Positions 17,432 to 24,716 of a stretch of DNA of 64,000 nucleotides are shown one piece after another. Numbering within the stretch: position 1 is the stretch's first letter; each line of letters begins with the position of its first letter. The notes beneath the pieces are model-generated. The model was not told the DNA's origin, made no database searches, and was given only the letters and a program-made list of their open reading frames with translations. Made by a program: the position numbers and the translations under genes. Source of the stretch: SZUA-35 sp965530755 (GTDB lineage: Bacteria > Actinomycetota > Acidimicrobiia > Acidimicrobiales > SZUA-35); contig CBESNA010000002.1 of the NCBI GenBank assembly GCA_965530755.1, positions 62,001 to 126,000 on the forward strand, written 5' to 3'.

Positions 17432-17470
17432 GCCCCCCATTTCCGGGGGTCCCAGCCTCGGGTTGGGACC
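17432..17470 (+). terminator. Two adjacent GC-rich hairpins after the acyl-CoA ligase
   Basis: CCCCC-ATTTCC-GGGGG (about 17433-17449) abuts a longer stem: GGTCCCAGCC (17448-17457), loop TCG, GGTTGGGACC (17461-17470), ten pairs with one G-U. There is no T-run, which is common for actinobacterial stem-loops. The two stems share a base or two and may be alternatives. They sit between the ligase stop and tRNA-Val. Confidence 0.45.
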
Positions 17471-17524
17471 GCTGCGGTTGCCGTGGTGGCGGCAGCCAGC
17501 AGCACCGTTAGGATCCTCGGTTCG

Positions 17525-17598
17525 GGACCGTTAGCTCAGTTGGCTAGAGCGCTCGCCTCACACGCGAGAGGTCACAAGTTCGAGTCTTGTACGGTCCA
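17525..17598 (+). tRNA. tRNA-Val (anticodon CAC)
   Basis: The cloverleaf folds cleanly. The acceptor GGACCGT (17525-17531) pairs with ACGGTCC (17591-17597), with discriminator A at 17598. The D arm contains TAGCTCAGTTGGCTAGAGC. The anticodon stem CTCGC/GCGAG encloses the loop CTCACAC, giving anticodon CAC for valine GUG codons. The T arm is ACAAG-TTCGAGT-CTTGT. CCA is not encoded. No integrase or repeated tRNA 3' end was seen nearby, so there is no sign it serves as an attachment site. Confidence 0.95.
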
Positions 17599-17631
17599 CG
17601 TCTACTGCCAGGGGTTTCACGCGTCTCTTAC

Positions 17632-17678
17632 GAGGCGTTCCAGATGGCGGAACAGTGTTCCGTGCGACGGAACGCCTC
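17632..17678. promoter_or_regulatory. Nested inverted repeats between tRNA-Val and the lipoprotein gene
   Basis: The outer arms GAGGCGTTCC (17632-17641) and GGAACGCCTC (17669-17678) are perfect 10-bp complements. Inside lies GGAAC-AGT-GTTCC (17649-17661). A competing stem GTTCCGT-GCG-ACGGAAC (17657-17673) uses overlapping bases. The unit GGAAC/GTTCC thus occurs four times in 47 bp. The element ends 7 nt before the lipoprotein ATG (17685) and covers its ribosome-binding region. It could be the tRNA's terminator, a cis-acting RNA switch, or a protein-binding site. Confidence 0.5.
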
Positions 17679-17684
17679 AGGGGT

Positions 17685-18857
17685 ATGCGAACCACAACGA
17701 GCGCCCACCCATTTCGACCCTTGTTCTCAGTGTCGCGGCTCTCGGTACTGCTGTTCATCACGCTCCTGGCTGCCGGTTGTGGCGGTTCCGACAGTGCGGG
17801 AACGGCGGACGAAATCCCGGACGCCACCATCAGCGACGCTGACTTCGGCCCAGAACCGCGCGAAGAAGACTTCCTGGGCACCCTCGACACCGACCCGTCG
17901 GCACTCAACACGAACCCGGTCACGCCCGCCGACTTTGCCGTTGCTCCTCGCGGCGAACGTGAGGTTGCGCCGGGCATCACACCGGTCGTCGACACCTGCG
18001 CCGCGCTGTCGGGCGCAGAACTGGCGAGCATCGTCGAAGCCGCCGCCGAACGCGACGCATTCGGCGGTGACTACCCCTTCGATGATGGCACGCCCAGCGG
18101 CGCCGCTTGCACGTATGCAAGTGACACCCACCGCCTCACGGTGATCATCGGGTCAGCCGACCAAGTCACCAGCGATGCCGGCAACGGTGCGGTCATGGTG
18201 CCGATCATGGGTGAGGTCACCGGAAGCGACTGGGCCGGGAACAGCGATGTCACCCTCTTCAGCGAAGACTCGTTCGATCTGAACACGTTCTTCGCGGCGC
18301 ACTATGTCACGGGCGACTACGGCGTCGTGGTGAACAACAGCGGCGGCACCGGCCTCGACCCCGCCGGCGACGGCGCACTGTTTGCCAAGATTGCGGTCGC
18401 CGCCGGAAACGGCGCAGCGTCCGCACCTGGTCCGAGCGCCGCCGACGAGGGATCCGCCGTGGTCACGACCGCAGACCTCTGCGGCCTCTACAGCCAGGCC
18501 GAACTCGAAGCCTTCCTCGGCATCCACCTGGGCGAAGCGACATCGCTCAGCGACACCGGCGTGGAAGCCTGCTACTGGTCCGACGACAACCCGACCCAAC
18601 GGACCATCCGGATCGATGCGGGCGCGCCGGGTGAACTCTTCGTCCCCGCCGACGCCCCGCCAACCGCTGAAGACGACCGGATCGTGCTCAGTCCGTTCAA
18701 TTCGCCCTCCGACGCCTACGTCGTGGTGGACGGTGTCGCATTCTCCATCGCCGTGACGATCTTCGAGATGGTCGGCGAAGAGAACCGCCCGTCACCCGAG
18801 GGAACAACGGCCGCCGTGGAGATCGCCCAGAACCTGTTGGCCCGGTTGGACTCGTAG
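17685..18857 (+). CDS. Lipoprotein with two DUF3558-like modules
   Basis: 390 aa from ATG 17685 (AGGGG just upstream); an in-frame GTG at 17655 would place the start inside the palindromes. A signal peptide ends in a lipobox (LLAAGCGGSDS), predicting a lipid-anchored exported protein. After an acidic linker there are two similar modules: DTCAALSGAELASIVEAAAE...AACTY and ADLCGLYSQAELEAFLGIHL...EACYW. Each has the Cys / (S)xAEL / Cys-Tyr layout of DUF3558-type actinobacterial lipoproteins, apparently an internal duplication. Function unknown. Confidence 0.72.
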   Translation: MRTTTSAHPFRPLFSVSRLSVLLFITLLAAGCGGSDSAGTADEIPDATISDADFGPEPREEDFLGTLDTDPSALNTNPVTPADFAVAPRGEREVAPGITPVVDTCAALSGAELASIVEAAAERDAFGGDYPFDDGTPSGAACTYASDTHRLTVIIGSADQVTSDAGNGAVMVPIMGEVTGSDWAGNSDVTLFSEDSFDLNTFFAAHYVTGDYGVVVNNSGGTGLDPAGDGALFAKIAVAAGNGAASAPGPSAADEGSAVVTTADLCGLYSQAELEAFLGIHLGEATSLSDTGVEACYWSDDNPTQRTIRIDAGAPGELFVPADAPPTAEDDRIVLSPFNSPSDAYVVVDGVAFSIAVTIFEMVGEENRPSPEGTTAAVEIAQNLLARLDS

Positions 18858-18884
18858 CGAAAGACCCGAGGTTCAGCCCGGTAG

Positions 18885-18926
18885 CGGGGCATCGGCGATG
18901 TCGGCCTCGACCGCTCAGATGCCCCG
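18885..18926. terminator. 9-bp inverted repeat in a convergent gap
   Basis: CGGGGCATC (18885-18893) and GATGCCCCG (18918-18926) are perfect complements with a 24-nt loop. They lie between the lipoprotein stop (18857) and the 3' end of the minus-strand enoyl-CoA hydratase pseudogene (18963). A bidirectional terminator is possible, but the loop is long. Confidence 0.3.
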
Positions 18927-18962
18927 GTAGTAGAACCACGCCGGCCGACTGACACGTCGCTG

Positions 18963-19528
18963 TCAGCGGAAACCGGCGAGCCGCTCGTCGGTGTCGGAGA
19001 TCGGATAGTGGGTGCCGGCCTCGTAGGCGAGTCCGTCATCGAGACCCAGTCGCTCCGATGCTGCATAGAGATCCTTGTACGCGGCCAGGGACCCGGCGCT
19101 GTTGGCGACGGTCGCCGCTGCGAGCTCTCTCACCACTCCGTCGAGCTCCGACGCCGGAACCGAGCGACAGGCCATGCCCATTTCGACTGCTTCGACACCA
19201 GTGAACGTACGAGCGGTCATCGACAGCTCTCGAGCGCGTGCCCGGCCGACAGCGAGGGGAAGTCGTTGGCTCATACCCCAGGTCGGGCGCAGGCCGAACT
19301 TGGCGTGAGATCGCTGTCACCGAGCGCCTTCAGGTCGACCCCGGCGCTGAACGCCCGGCCAGACCCTGTCAGGGTCACGACACGAACCCCGGGATCCTCG
19401 TCAGCGGCAGTCAGAGCAACATCGAGATCCTCGAGCATTGCCGGCGTGATCGCATTGAGGGCGTCCGGTCGATGCAACGTGATCGTTGTGATGCCGTCGG
19501 CGGTGTCGATGAGGAGCGGTGACGCCAT
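18963..19528 (-). pseudogene. Enoyl-CoA hydratase/isomerase pseudogene with internal deletion and frameshift
   Basis: The N-terminal part begins at ATG 19528 (MASPLLIDTADGITTITLHR, then GSGRAFSAGVDLKALGDS). This frame then gives nonsense and stops near 19271. The C-terminal part is in another frame from about 19305 (AKFGLRPTWGMSQRLPLAVG, then TGVEAVEMGMACRSVP) to the stop at 18963. The two pieces meet without the roughly 50-60 residues that should lie between them, including the second oxyanion-hole glycine region (usually GG near residue 110). The product would be inactive even without the frameshift. Crotonase family otherwise clear; an assembly error cannot be excluded from one sequence. 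Confidence 0.82.
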
Positions 19529-19627
19529 GATGTGTTGTCTAGTCGCCGCGACGCATTGGCGTCCGCTCCGTGCTCTGATGTGTCGTCCGAGTGGCCCCCG
19601 TGCCCTCCCGTTCTTCGAAGGATCCAG

Positions 19628-20359
19628 ATGTTTCTGTCGCCACACGTATCGATGCGCACCGCAGCGAATCGAAAGGTCGCGGCCATACCGATGTTGTTCC
19701 TGGCGGCTGCCGTGGCGCTGGCCGCCTGCAGTTCCAACCCAACAGTCGAGGCAACCGACACCACCGGTCCCGACACATCTGTGGTCGAATCGACCGACAC
19801 CACCGATGGCGACGGCGGGTCAGAGGAGCTTCTCGTCGAGGGCGAGGAGTCGGCCATGGGTGAGGACGACGACGACACCACGACCACCACGGCTCCCGAC
19901 GACGCGGGCGCCGACACCACGGCCGGCCCCGATCTCGGGTCGGCTGATCTCGAGGCAGCGCTGATCGCCGGCCAAGCCGAAGATCTCAAGCTGCCATTCC
20001 TCTACATCACAGCCGACCAGGACTGCCAGGGGTGCGCCGAAACCGTCTCGCTCTACTACGTGCCAGGACCGGAGAAGGCCAGCGACCTCGTGTTCAGCTC
20101 GGCATTCGTCAGCGGTGCAGCCGTGGAACTCGGCGCGGTCGATTCGACCCTGAGCGATGGTGACCCGCGCCTCGTCGCCGAACGACTCGCCGAGGCCGAT
20201 GCGGCAGGCACCCTCGACAACTTCTCGATCGACCCTGTCAGCGGGCTGGTCACCAGTTGGACCATCGATGGTGACACCGTCACGCTGCGGTGCCTCCAAG
20301 TCGACACCCGACCGATCGACCTCCGGTCCGAGGTGTGTCGCGACAGTCTGATCGGCTGA
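19628..20359 (+). CDS. Lipoprotein with acidic/threonine-rich linker, unknown function
   Basis: 243 aa from ATG 19628 (GAAGGA 7 nt upstream); ATG 19652 is an alternative. The signal peptide ends in a lipobox (VALAACSSNP). A low-complexity region of Asp, Glu and Thr (including DDDDTTTTTAPDD) spans about residues 30-95. The folded part follows with DQDCQGCAETVSLYYVPG and later RCLQVD and EVCRDS. A CxxC and two more cysteines suggest disulfides. It starts about 100 nt from the divergent enoyl-CoA hydratase pseudogene. I do not recognise the family. Confidence 0.68.
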   Translation: MFLSPHVSMRTAANRKVAAIPMLFLAAAVALAACSSNPTVEATDTTGPDTSVVESTDTTDGDGGSEELLVEGEESAMGEDDDDTTTTTAPDDAGADTTAGPDLGSADLEAALIAGQAEDLKLPFLYITADQDCQGCAETVSLYYVPGPEKASDLVFSSAFVSGAAVELGAVDSTLSDGDPRLVAERLAEADAAGTLDNFSIDPVSGLVTSWTIDGDTVTLRCLQVDTRPIDLRSEVCRDSLIG

Positions 20360-20418
20360 GCATTTATCGGCTGAGCATCAGCCAACCGGCAAGGCCGATC
20401 TGCGACCATAAATCGGCC
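20351..20418 (+). terminator. Direct repeat and two hairpins after the lipoprotein gene
   Basis: ATCGGCTGAGCAT occurs twice in tandem (20351-20363 and 20366-20378); the first copy carries the stop codon. The second copy forms GGCTGA-GCA-TCAGCC (20369-20383). A second stem, GGCCGAT (20393-20399) with ATCGGCC (20412-20418), follows. Tandem stem-loops here are reasonable terminators before the next gene at 20441. Confidence 0.45.
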
Positions 20419-20440
20419 GGGCCTGAGTTGGAGGACAAAC

Positions 20441-21619
20441 GTGTCGAGTATCCGATCGAGCATTCGCAGGTCTCTCGTGGCCTGTGTCCTGGTGGTCTCC
20501 ACATTCGGGTTCGTAGCTCCGGCTGCCGCCTCGTGCAGCGACGTACCGGCGCCGGGTGTCGACTGGTCGAATTGTGGGTTGAGCTTTGCCGACCTGGCTG
20601 ACATCAACGTGTCCTCCGGAGACCTCCGCGGTGCCGATCTGAGCTATGCCATTCTCTTTCGAGCCAACATGGCCGGTGTCGATCTGCGCGACGCCAACCT
20701 TCGGGACGCGTACCTCATCGGCACCAATCTCACCGGGGCCAATCTCACCGGCGCCGACCTCTCCGATGCCGACCTCGTCGGGGCGAACCTGAACAACGCC
20801 ATTCTGGTGCGGACGGATCTGTCCCGATCAGACGTCGACTTCTCGAGCGTTGCCGGTGCCAGCTTCGTCGGCGCCGATCTCGCCCTGGCCGATTTCAGTG
20901 ATGTGCAGGGGGCGAGCACCGCCGTCTTCGGGCTGGCGCCGAGGGCTGTTGCTGACGCGGTCGTCACCTGGGAAGGCCGGGCCGTGGCCACCACGTTGCT
21001 GTCGAACGACGACCCCGGCAACACCAACCGCTTCGCTGATCAGCGGGTGCGGATCGTCGATCAGCCGATCCATGGCAGCCTCCGAGCCGGCTCGTTCACC
21101 TACGTCCCCCAGCCTGGATTCAGCGGGGCCGACGAGTTCACGTACCGTGCGGTCGATCGGCTCCAGTGGCTCAATCTTCCAACAGGCGCCACCCTCGAGT
21201 TCTCGAGTCAGGTCGTCACCGTCACCGTCGAGGTCAAGCCCACCGTCGATGTCCGTGCCCCCTATGCCGGCACCAGTGGTGTCGAAGGAGAGATCGTTCG
21301 GCTCTACGTCGCCCTGCTCCGTCGGGTTCCCGACAGCGGTGGCTTCCGATTCTGGGTCGATCAGCGTCGGGCTGGCCGCTCGCTGGCGTCGGTTGCGCGA
21401 TCCTTCCAGTCCTCGTCTGAGTTCCTCGACGCCAATGCGCAACTGTCGAACACCGAGCTCGTGACCCTCCTGTATCACAACGTGCTCGAGCGACAGCCAG
21501 ATGCAGCCGGGCTCGCGTTCTGGGTCGGACAACTCGATTCCGGTGCTCGAACCATCGACGGTGTGGTGCTCGCCTTCACCGAGAGCGTCGAGTTCAAGCG
21601 ACAAACCGGCACATCCTGA
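20441..21619 (+). CDS. Secreted pentapeptide-repeat / Ig-like / DUF4214 protein
   Basis: 392 aa from GTG 20441, with GGAGG about 8 nt upstream. A signal peptide ends in PAAASCSD. Residues 45-155 are pentapeptide repeats of the A(D/N)LxX type (DLRGADLSYAILFRANMAGV, DLRDANLRDAYLIGTNLTGA). Next is a cadherin/Big-like module (TWEGRAVATTLLSNDDPGN, then GSFTYVPQPGFSGADEFTYR, about 165-265). The C-terminal 110 residues are a DUF4214 domain with the repeated motif VRLYVALLRRVPDSGGFRFW and LLYHNVLERQPDAAGLAFWV. DUF4214 occurs in bacterial surface and matrix proteins. An adhesive or structural extracellular role is inferred. Confidence 0.8.
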   Translation: MSSIRSSIRRSLVACVLVVSTFGFVAPAAASCSDVPAPGVDWSNCGLSFADLADINVSSGDLRGADLSYAILFRANMAGVDLRDANLRDAYLIGTNLTGANLTGADLSDADLVGANLNNAILVRTDLSRSDVDFSSVAGASFVGADLALADFSDVQGASTAVFGLAPRAVADAVVTWEGRAVATTLLSNDDPGNTNRFADQRVRIVDQPIHGSLRAGSFTYVPQPGFSGADEFTYRAVDRLQWLNLPTGATLEFSSQVVTVTVEVKPTVDVRAPYAGTSGVEGEIVRLYVALLRRVPDSGGFRFWVDQRRAGRSLASVARSFQSSSEFLDANAQLSNTELVTLLYHNVLERQPDAAGLAFWVGQLDSGARTIDGVVLAFTESVEFKRQTGTS

Positions 21620-21693
21620 CCGCACCGGGAGCGCACCCGATATTCGTCGGCTAAGTTCCTCACCTTCCAATGGCGACAGGAAAGATGGAACAC

Positions 21694-22116
21694 ATGGCAA
21701 GCATCGAAGCGATCGAAGGCATCGGCCCCGCGAACGGGAAGAAGTTGCGAGAGGCAGGCATCAGATCCTGCGAGCGTCTCCTGACCATGTGCTGTGACAA
21801 GAAGGGCCGCTCCGCCGTTTCCACCAGCACCGGGATCGGCGAAGCCGTTCTGCTCGAGTGGGCCAACCGGGCCGACCTCATGCGAGTCCGAGGTGTCGGG
21901 TCGGAATACAGCGATCTTCTCGAGGTCGCCGGTGTCGACACGGTCAAGGAGCTCCGCCGCCGCAAGGCCGAGAATCTGACGGCAGCGATGGTCGAGAGCA
22001 ATGACGCACACATGAAGAAGACCAAGAAGAGCATCGTGCGTCGAACGCCGTCGCTGAGTGAAGTCACGCGCTGGATCGAGCACGCCAAGACGCTCGAACC
22101 CACCATCACGCACTGA
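21694..22116 (+). CDS. DUF4332 helix-hairpin-helix protein
   Basis: 140 aa from ATG 21694 (AGGAAAG 9 nt upstream); upstream in-frame ATGs at 21670 and 21685 also exist. The start MASIEAIEGIGPANGKKLRE contains a helix-hairpin-helix turn (GIGPANGKKL), and a second one follows (MRVRGVGSEYSDLLEVAGVD). This is the layout of DUF4332, which is related to the nucleic-acid-binding HhH of RadA/RecA loaders and ribosomal proteins. A basic C-terminal part (MKKTKKSIVRRTPS) adds to likely nucleic-acid contact. Biological role unknown. Confidence 0.78.
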   Translation: MASIEAIEGIGPANGKKLREAGIRSCERLLTMCCDKKGRSAVSTSTGIGEAVLLEWANRADLMRVRGVGSEYSDLLEVAGVDTVKELRRRKAENLTAAMVESNDAHMKKTKKSIVRRTPSLSEVTRWIEHAKTLEPTITH

Positions 22117-22369
22117 CCAACCGCTCGATGGCGAGCTGCATGAAGGGCAGCGGGCTCTGATGGGCCAAGGAAGCCGAACCTCAACTTCGTCGCGCTCGTA
22201 CCGACAGGTTGATCATGAGTACCACGGCGACAATGACGTCTCCACCTCGGTACCGCCGATCCGGTCTGCGAATGAGTTGCCTCCGTTGTGAGGTGGCGTG
22301 GACCGGGTCGGCAGTTTCGACGTGTTGGGTGTGCGACGGCCCGGGCCTGATGGGTCCGCCGCCTTCGGT
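22117..22369. other. Convergent gap without recognised gene
   Basis: This is a 253-bp stretch between the DUF4332 gene and the end of the minus-strand oxidoreductase. Short open frames cross it, but none has a ribosome-binding site, a credible composition or recognisable similarity. I see no strong hairpin. Confidence 0.5.
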
Positions 22370-23482
22370 CTATCCCTCGATGGATTGACGATCGACGACG
22401 CCTGTCGCGTCGATCTCTCCAGACGTCTCTGCGGCGAGCCCGTACTCGTCGGCGATCAACTCATAGGAACGGATTCTGGCGGCGTGGTCCCAGACGATGG
22501 TCACCACCATGACCTCATCCGCTTGATACTCCTCTGCCAGCGCATCGATGCCCTCTCGCACCGTGGCCGGCGAACCAACCACCATCGCCGGTCGGCCGCC
22601 GTTTACCTCGATTCGGTGGTTCACCGCCAGCGGCCCGGGTTCGGCGACGTCGTCCGGGTGCGGAATCGGACCGCGTAGCCCTCCTGATCGCCAGCCCTCG
22701 ACGCTGCGAGCCAACCGCCGGGCCTCCTCGTCCGTTTCGGCGCAGATGACCCCGACGGCAATGCTCACCTCTGGCTCGGGATGCGGAATCGACGGCTTGT
22801 ACGCCCGGCGGTAGCTGTCGACGATGGCGACTCCGTCACCGGCGCCGAAGAAATGGGCGTAGGCGAGAGGTCTGCCGAAGTGAGCAGCGAATCCAGCCGA
22901 TCCCGGCGACGACGCCAGCATCCAGACCGGGGGTGATGCTGCACCAGAGCCGGGCAGCGCTCGAACGCGGCCCCGAAACGGATTGTCCGCGTCGAGGTCG
23001 TCGTCAAGGAAACCGATGAGCTCTTGGACCATCGATGGGTAGGCGTCGACGGGAACCGGCTCTCGGTTCGGGGCCAATGCGTACATCGTGACCTGGTCGG
23101 ATCCCGGCGCTCTCCCGATCCCGAGATCGATCCTCCCTTCGAACAACGCGCCGAGCGTGCGGAACGTCTCGGCCACCTTGTACGGCGCATAGTGGCTCAG
23201 CATCACACCGCCCGACCCCACCCGAATGCGTTCGGTCGCAGCAGCGATCTGGCCGATGAGCACTTCTGGTGCCGACCCGGCCAACCCGTCGGAGTTGTGG
23301 TGCTCTGCGACCCAGAAGCGGTGATACCCGAGACGGTCGGCGTGGCGGGCGAGGTCCACCGTGTTGCCAAAGGCGGTGCCCGCATCGCTGCCGGAAGGAA
23401 TCGGAGATTGGTCGAGCACGCTCAGCCGGAACGGAGCGGATCGCTTCGGCTCGGCGCCGGCAAGGCTTGTCGGGCTGGTCAT
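22370..23482 (-). CDS. LLM class flavin-dependent oxidoreductase (luciferase family, group 1)
   Basis: 370 aa from ATG 23482, which overlaps the TGA of the upstream enoyl-CoA hydratase (ATGA). The typical group-1 motifs are LSVLDQSPIPSGSDAGTAFG, HRFWVAEHHNSDGLAGSAPE, RIRVGSGGVMLSHYAPYKVA and GRIDLGIGRAPGSD, followed by GSPATVREGIDAL. Relatives are FMN- or F420-dependent monooxygenases of unknown substrate. Coupling to the hydratase suggests a shared pathway in acyl or ring degradation. Confidence 0.88.
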   Translation of the reverse strand: MTSPTSLAGAEPKRSAPFRLSVLDQSPIPSGSDAGTAFGNTVDLARHADRLGYHRFWVAEHHNSDGLAGSAPEVLIGQIAAATERIRVGSGGVMLSHYAPYKVAETFRTLGALFEGRIDLGIGRAPGSDQVTMYALAPNREPVPVDAYPSMVQELIGFLDDDLDADNPFRGRVRALPGSGAASPPVWMLASSPGSAGFAAHFGRPLAYAHFFGAGDGVAIVDSYRRAYKPSIPHPEPEVSIAVGVICAETDEEARRLARSVEGWRSGGLRGPIPHPDDVAEPGPLAVNHRIEVNGGRPAMVVGSPATVREGIDALAEEYQADEVMVVTIVWDHAARIRSYELIADEYGLAAETSGEIDATGVVDRQSIEG

Positions 23483-24282
23483 GCCTGTCCGGGAGTGTCG
23501 GTCGAGCGGCCCTCTGGTACCCACGGCGCATCACGCCGTTCGCGGAATGCGGTGATGCCGGCGGCCGCCTCGTCCGATCGAAAAAGGGCCGCCGAGCGCT
23601 CGGCCGTCCAGTCGAACGCCAGATCGGTGTCCATGTCGGGAACTCTGGCGATCAACTCCTTGGCCGCAGTCAACGCCCTCGGACCTCCCCGAACGATCTT
23701 GTCGACGAAGCCGTCGATCACCGAGTCGATCTGGTCTGGCGGGACCGCTCGATTGATCAGACCGACCTCGACCGCTCGGGCAGGGGTGAATCGTTCGCCG
23801 CTGAGGAAGAGTTCGCTCGCATCGGCCCGGCGCATCTTGGGGAGGCACACCACGGAGATGACCGCCGGGGCGACACCCAGTCGCACCTCGGTGAAGCCGA
23901 TCTTGGCGTCGTCGCGCATGACCGAGATGTCGCACACGGCAGCGAGACCAACTCCACCGCCGGTGGCGTGACCGTCGATACGGCCGAGGACGGGTGCCGG
24001 CGACGCCTGGATGATGCGGAACAGGTCGACGAACGAGCGGCCGCCCTCCTGTGTTCCGGGAGTCTGGGCCGAGAGGTCGGCCCCGGCGCAGAACGTGTTT
24101 CCGGTGTTGGTCAGAACGATCACCCGGATCGACGAATTGGCATTGCATTCGTCGATCTGGTCAGCGAGCGCGTTGACGAGGACCGGCGACAAACTGTTCT
24201 TCTTCTCCGGCACGTTGAGCGTGAGGGTGGCAACACCGTCGTCGATCTCGACCACGACGGGCTCATTCGAAGGGCTCTGCAT
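23479..24282 (-). CDS. Enoyl-CoA hydratase/isomerase family protein
   Basis: 267 aa from ATG 24282 (AAGGA with 7-nt spacing); GTG 24306 and ATG 24303 are in frame but would nearly touch the divergent HIT gene. Crotonase features are all present: TLNVPEKKNSLSPVLVNALA, GNTFCAGADLSA (first oxyanion-hole segment) and IDGHATGGGVGLAAVCDISV (second). It is complete, in contrast to the deleted copy at 18963-19528. It overlaps the downstream oxidoreductase by 4 nt and probably acts with it. Confidence 0.9.
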   Translation of the reverse strand: MQSPSNEPVVVEIDDGVATLTLNVPEKKNSLSPVLVNALADQIDECNANSSIRVIVLTNTGNTFCAGADLSAQTPGTQEGGRSFVDLFRIIQASPAPVLGRIDGHATGGGVGLAAVCDISVMRDDAKIGFTEVRLGVAPAVISVVCLPKMRRADASELFLSGERFTPARAVEVGLINRAVPPDQIDSVIDGFVDKIVRGGPRALTAAKELIARVPDMDTDLAFDWTAERSAALFRSDEAAAGITAFRERRDAPWVPEGRSTDTPGQA

Positions 24283-24308
24283 CGCCTCATCCTTTACCAT
24301 CACCACTC

Positions 24309-24716
24309 ATGCCGTCGATTTTCACCCGAATCATCCAAGGCGAGATTCCCGGTCGGATCCTTCACGAGGATGACCTGTGCTTCGCCATGCTCGACATTCG
24401 CCCGTTGCACCCCGGTCACACGCTGGTGATTCCCAAGGACGAAATCGACGAATGGACCGATCTTCCGGCCGATCTCGCCACCCACCTGATGTCGGTCGCC
24501 CACCGGATTGCGACGGCACAGAAGAAGGCGGTCGATTGCGAACGCATCGGTCTCATGATCGCCGGCTTCGAGGTTCCCCACACCCATGTCCACGTGGTGC
24601 CGCTTCGCTCGATGGCCAACCTCGATTTCCGCAATGCCGATGTTTCACCGAAGGCCGATGAGCTCGACGCCATGGCCGACCTGCTCCGCTCGACCCTGGC
24701 CGAAATCGAATCGTGA
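24309..24716 (+). CDS. HIT family nucleotide-binding protein
   Basis: 135 aa. FTRIIQGEIPGRILHEDDLC at the start and the histidine triad H91-T-H93-V-H95-V-V-P are diagnostic. HIT proteins hydrolyse or transfer nucleotidyl groups from phosphoramidate-like substrates. The start codon is only 26 nt from the divergent hydratase ATG, so promoters must overlap the coding starts or the mRNAs are leaderless. The stop overlaps the GNAT gene's GTG. Confidence 0.93.
   Translation: MPSIFTRIIQGEIPGRILHEDDLCFAMLDIRPLHPGHTLVIPKDEIDEWTDLPADLATHLMSVAHRIATAQKKAVDCERIGLMIAGFEVPHTHVHVVPLRSMANLDFRNADVSPKADELDAMADLLRSTLAEIES

Noticed and set aside
17525..17598. tRNA-Val as an integration site
   Set aside because: No integrase and no duplicate of the tRNA 3' end was found by eye within the window.
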